37,954 nt of DNA from DATMXP01 sp964460935 (GTDB taxonomy: Bacteria > Acidobacteriota > Terriglobia > Terriglobales > Acidobacteriaceae), in contig CAYWSM010000203.1 in NCBI GenBank assembly GCA_964460935.1, forward strand, positions 1 to 37,954, written 5' to 3'. Within the stretch, counting starts at the first letter, position 1. Each line of letters starts with the position of its first letter. Shown here piece after piece: positions 23,922 to 33,148 of the stretch. The position numbers and the translations under genes were made by a program. Under the pieces are notes generated by a model. The model was not told where the DNA came from, searched no databases, and saw nothing but the letters and a program-made list of their open reading frames with translations.

Positions 23922-24938
23922 CTAATACAGCCGGAAATTAACTTCGACGTTGATCTGAACCGCCACCGGTTTCCCGTCTTTTTGCGCCGGCTCAAAGGTC
24001 CATCTGCGGACGGCCTCAATCGCCTTCTGATCGAGACCCATGCCAAGGCTGCGCGCCACCTTCACATCGCGCGGACGGCCGTTCTGATCGACGATCAGCC
24101 ACAGCACCACTGTGCCTTGGTACTTCGCTTTGCGGGCTTCTTCGGAATACTCCGGATCAGGTGTATTCAACGCACGGGGAGCAGAAACGCCACCGCCTAC
24201 GCGGAATACGCCACCGCCGTAGCCGCCGCCTTTACCCATACCGACGCCGCCGCCTTCACCGACGCCAACTCCGCCGCCGCTACCGGCTCCGATACCACCA
24301 CCCGACCCGGTGCCATTCGACGCCAGAGTTGGCATGATGTTCGACTTCGGATCGCCAATATTTGGCATGTTGTTGGTCATCATCTTGACCTGCGGAGGCA
24401 TAACTACCGTCGGCTCCACCGCGAGTTTCGGATGTTCGTTACGAATCACCATCGCGGGAGGCGTGATCTGCTGCATTGAGAACTTTGGCAGCTTACCCTT
24501 TGGCGCCTGGATCTTATCCCGATCACCGCCGCCACCGCCGCCGGCCAGCGTGTCGTTTTTCTTCATCGAGATCGGCATGATCTCGTTAAGGTCGGGCGCG
24601 ACCAGCGTTATATGCTGCTCTTCGACCTTTTTCACGACATGGCGTCCGGCGATGCTCAGGGCAATAACGGCGCCAATCGCAACCGCGTGAAACACCGTCG
24701 AACCGACCGCGCTTTTCTTGGTGTAGTTATAGTCGCCCCAGATATCCTTCACCTTAATGGGGCGTGAAGTCAGTTGCAGCGGGGGAAGCTTCTCGGGGAA
24801 CAGCCGGTCATGGATCTGCCGCGCTAACGAACGCCAAACGGACTCATCCGTGGTCGTCGACGGCAAAAGATTCAACTCGGGTTCCCGGGTCCGATAGTTG
24901 CGGTCAGAGGACGATGGTGTCAATACTTGGTTCGGCAT
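23922..24938 (-). CDS. TonB-family energy transducer-like protein
   Basis: 338-aa protein with a long cytoplasmic N-terminal part (about 1-75), one membrane segment (about 78-101), a Pro/Met-containing periplasmic spacer, a glycine-rich linker (about 205-245, repeats of GxGGGxGxG) and a C-terminal TonB domain (about 250-338; PDPEYSEEARKAKYQGTVVL, VDQNGRPRDVKVARSLGMG, AIEAVRRWTFEPAQKDGKPV). TonB passes proton-motive energy from ExbBD to outer-membrane receptors; no exbB/exbD or receptor is nearby. The cytoplasmic extension is unlike classical TonB, which has only a few residues there. Orphan TonB-domain proteins are frequent in Acidobacteriota. Confidence 0.85.
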   Translation of the reverse strand: MPNQVLTPSSSDRNYRTREPELNLLPSTTTDESVWRSLARQIHDRLFPEKLPPLQLTSRPIKVKDIWGDYNYTKKSAVGSTVFHAVAIGAVIALSIAGRHVVKKVEEQHITLVAPDLNEIMPISMKKNDTLAGGGGGGDRDKIQAPKGKLPKFSMQQITPPAMVIRNEHPKLAVEPTVVMPPQVKMMTNNMPNIGDPKSNIMPTLASNGTGSGGGIGAGSGGGVGVGEGGGVGMGKGGGYGGGVFRVGGGVSAPRALNTPDPEYSEEARKAKYQGTVVLWLIVDQNGRPRDVKVARSLGMGLDQKAIEAVRRWTFEPAQKDGKPVAVQINVEVNFRLY

Positions 24939-25334
24939 ACCCTAAAATCCCGGATTGCTCCTCTTCTTGGCTCCAGCCTCAGAAGTTCGGAATTGCACCT
25001 TGGAAATCAGCACATTACGTGCCAACTCCCGATTAGATGCGTACTCATTGGTACACGGCGAAACTGCACATCCGGTTTTTAGTAAAACAGGCGAGTTGAT
25101 ACTGAAATTGAAACCAGCCATTCTCAACCTTAGGTAGCGTAATACCTACACCGGAGTTATTGCTTTAGACCCATAGCGTTGTAATAAGTTGCCCCTGCGG
25201 CCAATGCACTTCCGGACAAGAAACACTGAGCATCGCGGTGCTCACATTTTCCTTATCCTTGGCGGATTTCCACAGCACCCCAGGTCAAAAGCACCAAAAT
25301 ACATGCTCGGTGTAGTACTTACTCGCCCGCCGTC
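24939..25334. other. Intergenic region upstream of the TonB-like gene
   Basis: 396 bases without a supported gene. A 61-codon minus frame (24942-25127) has no family resemblance and no Shine-Dalgarno. An AGGGT lies just before the TonB-like ATG. No clear promoter, hairpin or repeat was found. Confidence 0.5.
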
Positions 25335-26096
25335 TCAAACTGGTGCGGTCAACAGATGCAGCCGATCACGGTAACCACGGCTTAATGTCAGTTCCTTACC
25401 TGTAGTGAGGATAACCACATACTCCCCCGTAAACCATGGGCGCAATTCCTTAATCCTCTTCCGGTTGACAATCACCGACCGATGAATCCGCACAAACTGA
25501 GACTGCGGCAGTCTCGCTTCGAGCGCCGCCATCGTTTCGCGGATCACGTATTCCTGCGTCCCCACCCGCAGCCGGGCATAATTCCCTGCCGCCTCGATGT
25601 AATCGAGTTCATCGAGCTGGAGGAAAACCGTGCGCCCTCCCGACTTGACCGCCATCCGCTGTGGCCCCGGTTGCCGAAGCATGGCCTGCATAAAGCCATT
25701 TAGCTTGGTCACCTGGAGCGCGCGTTGGAGCGCTAATTCTTTTTTTGCCCGTTCCAGTGCCAGCGCAAACCGCGCTTCGTCGAACGGCTTCAGCAGATAG
25801 TCGAGCGCATGCACCTCAAAGGCTTTCAATGTGTAACGGTCATAGGCGGTCACGAAGATCGTCACGGGCATGTTCTCGATGCCAATCTTTTCGATGACCG
25901 CGAAACCATTCATTTCCGGGATTTCGATATCGAGAAACACCAGGTCCGGATGCAGGCTCTGAATGCGCGATACCGCCGTCTTTCCATCCGCCGCAATCCC
26001 GACAACATGCACCTCCGGATCACGCAATAGCAGCCGGTGCAGTCCATTCGCTGCCAGTCGCTCATCCTCCACGATCAAAGTCTTGATCGGATTCAT
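25335..26096 (-). CDS. LytTR-type response regulator
   Basis: Receiver plus LytTR DNA-binding domain. 253 aa from the ATG at 26096 (a GTG one codon earlier is also possible). Receiver: Glu10-Asp11, phospho-acceptor Asp56 in LVFLDIEIPEMNG, Thr in IFVTAYDRYTLKAFE, Lys in YLLKPFDE. LytTR part about 150-253: RMAVKSGGRTVFLQLDELDYIEAAGNYA (given here as one conserved region starting near 147), IRETMAALEARLP, QFVRIHRSVIVNRKRIKEL. The stop of the upstream kinase gene and this start share one base, so the pair is one transcript. Targets are not visible in the window. Confidence 0.93.
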   Translation of the reverse strand: MNPIKTLIVEDERLAANGLHRLLLRDPEVHVVGIAADGKTAVSRIQSLHPDLVFLDIEIPEMNGFAVIEKIGIENMPVTIFVTAYDRYTLKAFEVHALDYLLKPFDEARFALALERAKKELALQRALQVTKLNGFMQAMLRQPGPQRMAVKSGGRTVFLQLDELDYIEAAGNYARLRVGTQEYVIRETMAALEARLPQSQFVRIHRSVIVNRKRIKELRPWFTGEYVVILTTGKELTLSRGYRDRLHLLTAPV

Positions 26097-27262
26097 CACA
26101 CCACCTCGCCTTCTCGCACGCCGGATTCGACCGCCACAAACGGGATATCGATGACCACCCTCGTTCCATTTTCAGTTGGTCGAACCTCAAAGAGATAATC
26201 GGAACCAAACAATTGCGTTAGCCGAGCGCGTGTATTGGGCAGCCCAATTCCATTCGACTTCTCAGCCGGAGCGGACGACTTCCCGTCATCGGTGATGGTG
26301 ATCGTCAGCCGATCGCCCAACTTGCCTGCTCGTATCACCACCGTCCCCCCGCTCGCTTTTTTCGAAATGCCATGGCGAATCGCGTTTTCCACCAGCGGCT
26401 GCAGCAACAAGTTCGGCACTGACGCATCAAGCGCCTCCGAGTCGATCTCTTCCACGATCTTCAACCGCTCTTCGAACCTTGTCTTCTCGATGTCCAGGTA
26501 ACAGTCTAGGAATTCCAATTCCTGTTGCAGTGTCACCATGTTTGATGACACATGATCCAGTGAGAGGCGCAGCAGGTTGCTCAATCTTGAAATCATCAAC
26601 TGTGCCTTCCTGCTGTTGTCAGGAGCCAGGTTATAGATCGCGTTCAGCGTGTTGAACAGAAAATGCGGATGCAATTGCATCTTCAGCGCCTGCAATTCCG
26701 CTTGTGCCAGACGCGCGGTCAGGCGCTCTTCGTTTAGTTCGCGCTCGCGCATCTCCTGCGAATAGGTCCACGTGGTGAAGATCAATACGACAACTGAAAA
26801 GCCCATCAGATCACTGAGCAGGAATGATCGAAATGCAATAAGGATCTCGCTCCAATAGCCCATTGGCGTCGTCGAAATCTCGTGCTCGTCGTACATCACG
26901 TATGGAGCGACCAAAGGCCGCAGGAACACGTGAGCCGACATAAAAACCAGGAATAGAACGAAGTACCACGGAATTCGCGCGACCCATCGTTTGACCACAC
27001 GATGTAACGAGATCAGCGTCACGATCAGAGGAACGGTCAGCGCGGCTTTCAGCCAGTTGTCTTTCAGGGTGAGCATCAGCCAACGCTGCAGAGGAAAGAT
27101 GATCCGCTGTGCCGGAGAAATATCCGCGTAGTACTGGAAAGCAGTGATCAACCCAAACAACGTCCACAACGCAAACGTCGCCAGAATCAGTTTCCAGAAA
27201 TTGCTATTGCGAACTGATGTAAAACACACACTCGACCTCACCCCAATGGAGTTGGAAAGCAT
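26096..27262 (-). CDS. LytS-family sensor histidine kinase
   Basis: Membrane sensor kinase for the adjacent LytTR regulator. The frame is open to a TTG at 27286; the ATG at 27262 is a more ordinary start (388 aa), but neither has a good Shine-Dalgarno. About four transmembrane segments in the first 165 residues, a coiled coil (EMRERELNEERLTARLAQAE), then the His_kinase domain with LHPHFLFNTLNAIYNL (phospho-His near residue 200), LLLQPLVENAIRHGIS (N box) and NGIGLPNTRARL (G box). No recognised extracellular sensor domain, so the signal is probably membrane-related. Confidence 0.9.
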   Translation of the reverse strand: MLSNSIGVRSSVCFTSVRNSNFWKLILATFALWTLFGLITAFQYYADISPAQRIIFPLQRWLMLTLKDNWLKAALTVPLIVTLISLHRVVKRWVARIPWYFVLFLVFMSAHVFLRPLVAPYVMYDEHEISTTPMGYWSEILIAFRSFLLSDLMGFSVVVLIFTTWTYSQEMRERELNEERLTARLAQAELQALKMQLHPHFLFNTLNAIYNLAPDNSRKAQLMISRLSNLLRLSLDHVSSNMVTLQQELEFLDCYLDIEKTRFEERLKIVEEIDSEALDASVPNLLLQPLVENAIRHGISKKASGGTVVIRAGKLGDRLTITITDDGKSSAPAEKSNGIGLPNTRARLTQLFGSDYLFEVRPTENGTRVVIDIPFVAVESGVREGEVV

Positions 27263-27446
27263 GACGCCGCTTTCAGCGCGTATCAAGAGGGCTCATCCCC
27301 GAAACCGGTATGCTCGAACCTTTATCTTCGCCGGGTTTCACCGGCTCAGAACATTTTCACACGCATGCGCTTGCGCGACATGTCGCGGCAAGAACTAGAG
27401 CGGTTCTGCTACCCTGTTGGATTGCATTGACCACAGGGAGAATCAC

Positions 27447-28466
27447 ATGGAAGTCGTTGCCGGAGTCGATCTCGGCGGTACCGCCATCAACTACACGCTA
27501 TTGAACCAGAATGAAGAGTTCCTGATCACGGGCCTTTGCGAGCATCCGGCGCTCGCCAAACAGGGACCTGACATTTGCCTCAAGCAGATGCAAGACGGTC
27601 TTAAGGTCGCCCTTGATCAGGTCGGTATTCCCTTCTCTGATGTCGTTGCCATCGGGCTCGACACTCCTGGACCCGCCAGCGCCGCGGGTCAATTCAGCGC
27701 CCGCGGATCGACTAACTTCGTTCATCCGGCCTGGGGCAATTTCGACATCCGCGAAGGTCTTGCCCGTCGCCTTGGGAAACCAGTTGTCTATCTCAACGAT
27801 GCCAATGCGGCGGCTCTCTGGGGCCACTATTCCATTTTCGGATCGCACAGCACGGCAACATCGATTTCCGTGATCGTGGGAACCGGCAATGGCGGAGGCA
27901 TCATCATCGGCGAAGAAGTCATAAAAGGTAAGAACGGCTTCGGCGGCGAACTCGGCCACGTGCTTATCCCTACCGAGCGCATTTCTGGTATCGAAACCCT
28001 TAAAACCCAATGCGGCTGCGGACGTATCGGCGACCTCGAATCCGTCTGCTCGCTGACGGCGATCGAGCGTAACCTCCTGCCGCATTTCCTGCCAAACTAT
28101 CCCGGACACGAATTGGGCAAGATGGACCTTCACACCGCCGCCAAAGCCGTTCGTGGCATGGCCGACAAAGGCGATCCCCTGTCGCGCGACATCTTCCGCG
28201 CCCAGGCGCACTCCCTCGGACTCTTCTTCGACCAGATGATCAACATCTTCGACCCCGACGCCCTCATTGTTGGCGGCGGCGTTCTCGAAGCCAGCGAGAC
28301 ATTGCAAAAGTGGTTTGTCGACGAGATCCGCAAAGCTATGCCGACGCAGCGTATAGAGCAAGCGGACACTCCGATTTACGTCATGCCCAACGGAGACACC
28401 GCCGGCGCTCGCGGAGCCGCAATTGAAGCGCTGAAACTGGCGAGATCAGGCGGATTGGCAGCGTAG
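27447..28466 (+). CDS. ROK-family sugar kinase (glucokinase-like)
   Basis: Sugar kinase of the ROK family, most likely glucokinase. 339 aa from the ATG at 27447, preceded by AGGGAG at good spacing; the longer frame (27417) is not supported. DLGGT (8-12) binds phosphate; the catalytic Asp118 lies in YLNDANAAALWG; VGTGNGGGIIIG and GELGHVLI follow. The zinc motif of the family (CxCGxxGCxE) reads CGCGRIGDLE here (189-198), so the third Cys is replaced by Asp196 with an extra Cys a few residues later. Single-gene unit. Confidence 0.9.
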   Translation: MEVVAGVDLGGTAINYTLLNQNEEFLITGLCEHPALAKQGPDICLKQMQDGLKVALDQVGIPFSDVVAIGLDTPGPASAAGQFSARGSTNFVHPAWGNFDIREGLARRLGKPVVYLNDANAAALWGHYSIFGSHSTATSISVIVGTGNGGGIIIGEEVIKGKNGFGGELGHVLIPTERISGIETLKTQCGCGRIGDLESVCSLTAIERNLLPHFLPNYPGHELGKMDLHTAAKAVRGMADKGDPLSRDIFRAQAHSLGLFFDQMINIFDPDALIVGGGVLEASETLQKWFVDEIRKAMPTQRIEQADTPIYVMPNGDTAGARGAAIEALKLARSGGLAA

Positions 28467-28500
28467 CTTTATTGACTATTGTCGATCGTCTATTGGCTAT

Positions 28501-29576
28501 CTAAACCGCCGAGACGGATTCCGTGATCCCCTTCTCTCCCGATGTCTGCGAGGACATTCGGATGTAGAGAAGCGCAAAGCCGATGAACATGACAGGTTCG
28601 ACCAGCGTCACGCCGAAATAAGAGGCAAAGGTCAAGAACCAACCCGGGAGTTGGACGTACTTCCAGATCAAGGTAGCAATCCAAAAAGGGAGCATAGCTG
28701 CGACGTAACCACCGAGAACTGATTTGAGAAGCAGGACTGCAAGCGTTAGCCACTTCTTTTCAGTGAACTCATCGCTCCGGAATAGTGCGGCGCCCACTTT
28801 GTCGTTGTTCAAAATGACAGCGGGCATCGCCAACGCGAGTCGAGAAGCCAGAAGAAATCCGACGCACATGATCGTAACTGCGATTGCTTGAATCCAGATC
28901 CCGCTGAGGCCCATGGATCGTAGAAAAGGTAGTAGCCCGAAATAGCAAGCATTCCCAACTGAATCGCGAGCCATACCAGAACAATAAATAACAGAGAAAG
29001 CCTGAACACTGAGGAAATCCGTTTGCCGATCGCAGAAAAACACTCCGCAACTCCGGGCCTCGAGCCTGAATTAATACCGCCAACTGCCACGCAGATCGCA
29101 GCGAAGGAAGCGCAAGAGGCGAGCCCGGCGATCAACTGCCACGCGTCCGCAATGAGCCTCACCTTCAGGAGAAGGAGATTGCGATTGCTGGAGCTCTCTC
29201 CAAAGAACTGACGAAGCAGTTCTCCGCCCTCGCGGCGGGCTATGGTGAATGCGATAAAGCCGATCGCGATGGCCGGTACCGTGAGCTTGAAGAAAAGAAC
29301 AAAATGACCGCGGTACATACGAGTCACAGCGCCAGTGAACTCCGTCACTGAGTGCGCCTGCCTCAGCATGGAGCCTGCAACTTCACTTTCTAGGATCGGC
29401 TCGCATCTCCGCGTTTCGCTGATTTCCACTTCTGTTTCGAACCGAATGCCGCGTCTTGCCATTTCGTTCCGCAGAACAAACTCAGCTTCTGGAGTTAGTC
29501 CTTCCGACTGCGCCAGCGCGAGTAATTCATCATCTGACTTGGATTGATAAATGCCAGCGAGTTCTTCGGTGCGCAT
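28501..29576 (-). pseudogene. Frameshifted multi-pass membrane protein gene
   Basis: Two minus-strand frames read as one protein interrupted by a single shift. The 5' part (from 29576) begins MRTEELAGIYQSKSDDELLALA, a soluble segment seen at the start of several acidobacterial membrane proteins, and then gives three or so membrane segments up to GMLAISGYYLFYDPW. After that the frame becomes non-membrane (ASAGSGFKQSQLRSC) and stops at 28809. The other frame continues with membrane-like sequence (GLSGIWIQAIAVTIMCVGFL, later PFWIATLIWKYVQLPGWFL) to 28501. The switch lies around 28895-28925, near CCATGGGCC, and fits loss of one base. About 358 residues in total. Either a real pseudogene or a sequencing error. 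Function unknown. Confidence 0.65.
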
Positions 29577-29672
29577 GGAGGGGGAATGGTATCACTAAGT
29601 TATCTGATTAAGTGATGCTCATCCTCCGCAGCTATAATAGGAAGACTACCTAGAACTGGAGAACCGCGTTTA

Positions 29673-32507
29673 GTGCCGCTAGAACTCAAGGCAACCATCA
29701 ACCTGCCCAAGACCGACTTCCCGATGAAGGCCAACCTTCCGCAGCGTGAGCCCGACATGGTCGCTCGCTGGGACGAAATGGCCATCTACGACCGCATCCG
29801 CGAAGCCAGCAAGGGACGGCCACTCTACGTTTTGCACGACGGACCTCCCTACGCAAACGGTCCTATCCACCTGGGCACTGCTATGAACAAGTGCCTCAAG
29901 GACTTCATCGTGAAGTCGAAGTCCATGGCCGGATTCGACGCACCCTATATTCCGGGATGGGACTGCCACGGTCTGCCGATCGAGATCAAGGTTGATAAGG
30001 AACTCGGCGGCAAGAAGCTCCAGATGGATCCCGCGCAAGTCCGCGAAGCTTGCCGGAAATACGCCGACAAGTATCTCGATCTCCAGCGCTCGCAGTTCAA
30101 GCGCATCGGTGTCTTCGGCCGCTGGAGCGAGCCGTACTCCACGATGACGCCGAAGTATGAAGCGGCGGTCGTCCGCGCGCTCTACAGTTTCTTCGACAAG
30201 GGTGCCGTGTACAAAGCTCTGCGCCCGGTCTACTGGTGCATCCACGACCGCACCGCGCTCGCCGAAGCCGAAGTCGAGTACGAGATGCACACCAGCCCCA
30301 GCATCTGGGTGAAGTACGCGATGCACAGCGATCCTGCGGAAGTCGATTCGGCGCTGAAGGGCAAGAAGGTTTCGACCATCATCTGGACCACCACTCCGTG
30401 GACGCTTCCCGCTTCGATGGCGGTTGCGTTCCATCCGGATGAAGAGTACGTCGCACTCGAAGCTGGTGATGACGTGTACATCGTCGCCGAAAAGCTAGCG
30501 AAGGTGACGGCGGAAAAGTGCGGTTTTCCCGAAAACAAAGAAATCGCCCGTTTCCCCGGACGCAAGCTCGAAAACACCAGATACAACCACCCGTTCCTCT
30601 CCTGGGAGGAGCGCCAGATCCTTGGCGTGCTCGCCGAATACGTCACCATGGACCAGGGCACGGGCGCGGTCCACACGGCTCCGGCGCACGGTGCCGATGA
30701 CTTTTACACCGGTCTGAAATACAAGATTGACCAGACCTGTAACGTCGATGCCGCCGGTCGCCTCATGAAAGGTCTGCCCGAGTACCAGGGCGAAACTGTC
30801 TTCAAGGCGAATCCGAAAATCGTCGAACTATTGAAGTCTCGCGGCGTGCTGCTGCACCTGGAAAATATCGAGCACTCGTACCCGCACTGCTGGCGCTGTC
30901 ACAATCCGGTCATCTTCCGCGCCACCGAGCAATGGTTCGTCTCCATGGACGCCGACATGGACGGTCGCGGCACCAGCCTGCGCACCCGCACCCTCGAAGA
31001 GACCAAGAAGGTGAAATGGGATCCATCCTGGGGCGAAGACCGCATCGGCAACATGTTTGCCACGCGTCCCGACTGGTGTATCTCGCGCCAGCGTGTGTGG
31101 GGGGTGCCCATCGCCGTCTTCTTCTGCAAGGGACATAACGACTACGTTAACGACAAAGTTTTCCATCAGGCTGTCGTTGACCTCTTCTCGAAGGAAGGCG
31201 CTGACGCCTGGTACAAGAAGTCGCCGCAGGAGATCCTGCCTGCCGGAACCAAGTGCCCCAAATGCGGCTCCACCGACTTCGAAAAAGAGATGGACATCAT
31301 CGATGTCTGGTTCGAGTCCGGATCGAGCTATCTGTCCGTGCAATCGAACGAGCAGGGATTCCCGTGGCCATCCGACCTCTACCTCGAAGGTGGAGACCAG
31401 CATCGTGGATGGTTCCACTCCTCGATGCTCTGCTCCATCGGCGTGAAGAACTCGTCGCCATATAAAGGCGTCGTTACACACGGCTGGACGCTCGACGACC
31501 AGGGCCGCGCGCAATCCAAATCACTTGGCAACACCACCGACCCGGTCGATGTCGCGAAACGCATGGGCGGCGAGATCGTTCGCCTCTGGGCATCTTCGGT
31601 TGACTTCCGCGAAGACGTTGTCGGCTCCGAAACGCTGATGCAGCGCGTCGCCGAGAACTATCGCAAGATCCGCAATACATTCCGCTACATCCTCGGCAAT
31701 CTGAACGGTTTCGATCCGGCCAAAAACTCTGTCGCGTTCGATCAGATGGAGTCCGTTGACCGTTACATGCTCATGCGGATCGCCGAGCTTTCGAAGGAAG
31801 TAAAGAAGTGGTACGCGGAGTTCCAGTTCCACAAGGTCTACCAGCTCCTGCTCACGTTCTGCGCCGTCGATCTGAGCGCCGTCTATTTCGACGTGCTCAA
31901 GGATCGCCTCTACACCTCGGCGCCCAACTCGCAGGCCCGTCGCTCCGCGCAGACTGCGATCTGGAAGATCGGTGAAGCGCTCGTGCGCCTCTGTGCACCG
32001 ATCATGACCTTCACCGCCGAGGAGATCTGGCCATATCTGCCCCATGTGGCGAACCGGCCAGTAAGCGTTCACGTCAGCACGTTCATGGACGAATCCGAAC
32101 TCGCTGGCGCCGCTGACGCACAGCTCGTCTCCGACTGGCAGACAATCCTGCGCAGCCGTGAAGACGTGTTGAAAGCTCTCGAAGATGCTCGCAATCAGAA
32201 GATGATAGGCACCGGCCTTGAAGCCAAAGTCACGGTCGAAGCCCCCGCCAGCGCATATCCCGTACTGGAGAAGTTCGCGGACCAGCTTCGTTACATCTAT
32301 ATCGTGTCTGCTGTTGAATTGAAGAAAAGTGCCGACACGAACGGCGCCGGCAGCGTGAAGGTGAAAGTGGAAAAAGCTCCCGGCCAGAAGTGCGAACGCT
32401 GCTGGAACTATTCAACGCACGTGGGCGAGGACACAACGTATCCCACGGTTTGCGAACGCTGCGCAAAAGTCTTGCCACAGTTCGAAGCGGAAGCCGAGGC
32501 GTCCTAG
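29673..32507 (+). CDS. ileS: Isoleucyl-tRNA synthetase
   Basis: Class I aminoacyl-tRNA synthetase charging tRNA-Ile. 944 aa, normal bacterial length. GTG start with GGAG about 11 bases upstream; LNLPKTDFPMKANLPQRE-like N-terminus present. HIGH motif is HLGT in PYANGPIHLGTA (60-70). The KMSKS loop reads AQSKSL (613-618) rather than KMSKS. Editing (CP1) domain: WTTTPWTLPASMAVA, GTGAVHTAPAHG. Tryptophan-rich W-R-C-H and CPKCGSTDF are inserted zinc-like sites, and the C-terminal zinc ribbon has CERCWNYS and CERC (about 905-931). lspA begins five bases after its stop. Confidence 0.97.
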   Translation: MPLELKATINLPKTDFPMKANLPQREPDMVARWDEMAIYDRIREASKGRPLYVLHDGPPYANGPIHLGTAMNKCLKDFIVKSKSMAGFDAPYIPGWDCHGLPIEIKVDKELGGKKLQMDPAQVREACRKYADKYLDLQRSQFKRIGVFGRWSEPYSTMTPKYEAAVVRALYSFFDKGAVYKALRPVYWCIHDRTALAEAEVEYEMHTSPSIWVKYAMHSDPAEVDSALKGKKVSTIIWTTTPWTLPASMAVAFHPDEEYVALEAGDDVYIVAEKLAKVTAEKCGFPENKEIARFPGRKLENTRYNHPFLSWEERQILGVLAEYVTMDQGTGAVHTAPAHGADDFYTGLKYKIDQTCNVDAAGRLMKGLPEYQGETVFKANPKIVELLKSRGVLLHLENIEHSYPHCWRCHNPVIFRATEQWFVSMDADMDGRGTSLRTRTLEETKKVKWDPSWGEDRIGNMFATRPDWCISRQRVWGVPIAVFFCKGHNDYVNDKVFHQAVVDLFSKEGADAWYKKSPQEILPAGTKCPKCGSTDFEKEMDIIDVWFESGSSYLSVQSNEQGFPWPSDLYLEGGDQHRGWFHSSMLCSIGVKNSSPYKGVVTHGWTLDDQGRAQSKSLGNTTDPVDVAKRMGGEIVRLWASSVDFREDVVGSETLMQRVAENYRKIRNTFRYILGNLNGFDPAKNSVAFDQMESVDRYMLMRIAELSKEVKKWYAEFQFHKVYQLLLTFCAVDLSAVYFDVLKDRLYTSAPNSQARRSAQTAIWKIGEALVRLCAPIMTFTAEEIWPYLPHVANRPVSVHVSTFMDESELAGAADAQLVSDWQTILRSREDVLKALEDARNQKMIGTGLEAKVTVEAPASAYPVLEKFADQLRYIYIVSAVELKKSADTNGAGSVKVKVEKAPGQKCERCWNYSTHVGEDTTYPTVCERCAKVLPQFEAEAEAS

Positions 32508-32512
32508 GCACT

Positions 32513-33022
32513 ATGAGCGGAAAGCATGCACGTGGATTTCACCTGCTCGTCACTCTTGCCGTGCTGGTTCTCGATCGTTTTTCCAAATGGATCGTGGCCA
32601 GCCGCCTCACCATGCACGACGGCATCACGGTAATTCCCAACTTCTTCCGCATCGTGCACGTCGAGAATCCCGGCGCAGCTTTTGGGCTCTTTGCCGAATC
32701 GTCGTACCAGTGGCGGCTGGCGATCCTCATCCTGTTCTCGCTGCTTGCGCTGGTGATCGTTGGCATCCTACTTTGGAAGAACAGTCACATAGTGAGTGCC
32801 ACTGGCACGGCGCTGTCCCTCATTCTCGGCGGAGCGCTCGGTAATCTCTGGGATCGCGTCATCGCCGGACACGTCACCGACTTCCTCGAGTTCCACATCG
32901 GAAGCTACTACTGGCCGTCCTTTAACGTCGCCGATAGTGCAATCGTCGTGGGAGCGGTCCTGCTCGTCGCTGACATCCTGATGTCCAAGGCTACCGAGCA
33001 GCAGAAAAGTCACGTGAATTAG
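32513..33022 (+). CDS. lspA: Lipoprotein signal peptidase (signal peptidase II)
   Basis: Inner-membrane aspartyl protease that cleaves prolipoprotein signal peptides. 169 aa from the ATG at 32513; the frame open from 32390 is ileS shadow. Four membrane helices. Conserved elements: LDRFSKWIV (20-28), ENPGAAFGLF (51-60), GNLWDRVIAGHVTDFLEF with catalytic Asp123, and FNVADSAI with catalytic Asp141. The ileS-lspA order is common in bacteria. Confidence 0.96.
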   Translation: MSGKHARGFHLLVTLAVLVLDRFSKWIVASRLTMHDGITVIPNFFRIVHVENPGAAFGLFAESSYQWRLAILILFSLLALVIVGILLWKNSHIVSATGTALSLILGGALGNLWDRVIAGHVTDFLEFHIGSYYWPSFNVADSAIVVGAVLLVADILMSKATEQQKSHVN

Positions 33023-33035
33023 TTTTCCAGTCGCT

Positions 33036-33130
33036 AGTTCGTCAGTCAGCTTTCAGTGATTGCTTGCGGATCGTATCCCTTTGGACGATCGACAAGTAAA
33101 CCGACAACCGATAACCCAAACTGACGAACT
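33036..33130. repeat. Intergenic inverted repeat with CCGACAACCGATAACC core
   Basis: Between the convergent lspA and the second TonB-like gene. An 11-base inverted repeat AGTTCGTCAGT (33036-33046) and ACTGACGAACT (33120-33130) brackets an AT-rich stretch; outside it, AGTTTTCCAG and CTGAAAAACT extend the arms imperfectly. The 16-mer CCGACAACCGATAACC at 33101-33116 recurs exactly at 36975-36990 in another intergenic gap. No U-tract, so not a typical terminator. Confidence 0.65.
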
Positions 33131-33148
33131 GAAAAACTGATGAACTGA

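Noticed and set aside
24942..25127. 61-codon minus frame just upstream of the TonB-like gene
   Set aside because: No Shine-Dalgarno and no recognisable fold; position alone is not enough.
27498..28361. 287-codon minus-strand frame
   Set aside because: Antisense to the ROK kinase; the plus frame has all ROK motifs.
29577..29672. Possible T-box leader upstream of ileS
   Set aside because: Only 96 bases between genes and no T-box sequence or terminator; too short for a T-box riboswitch.
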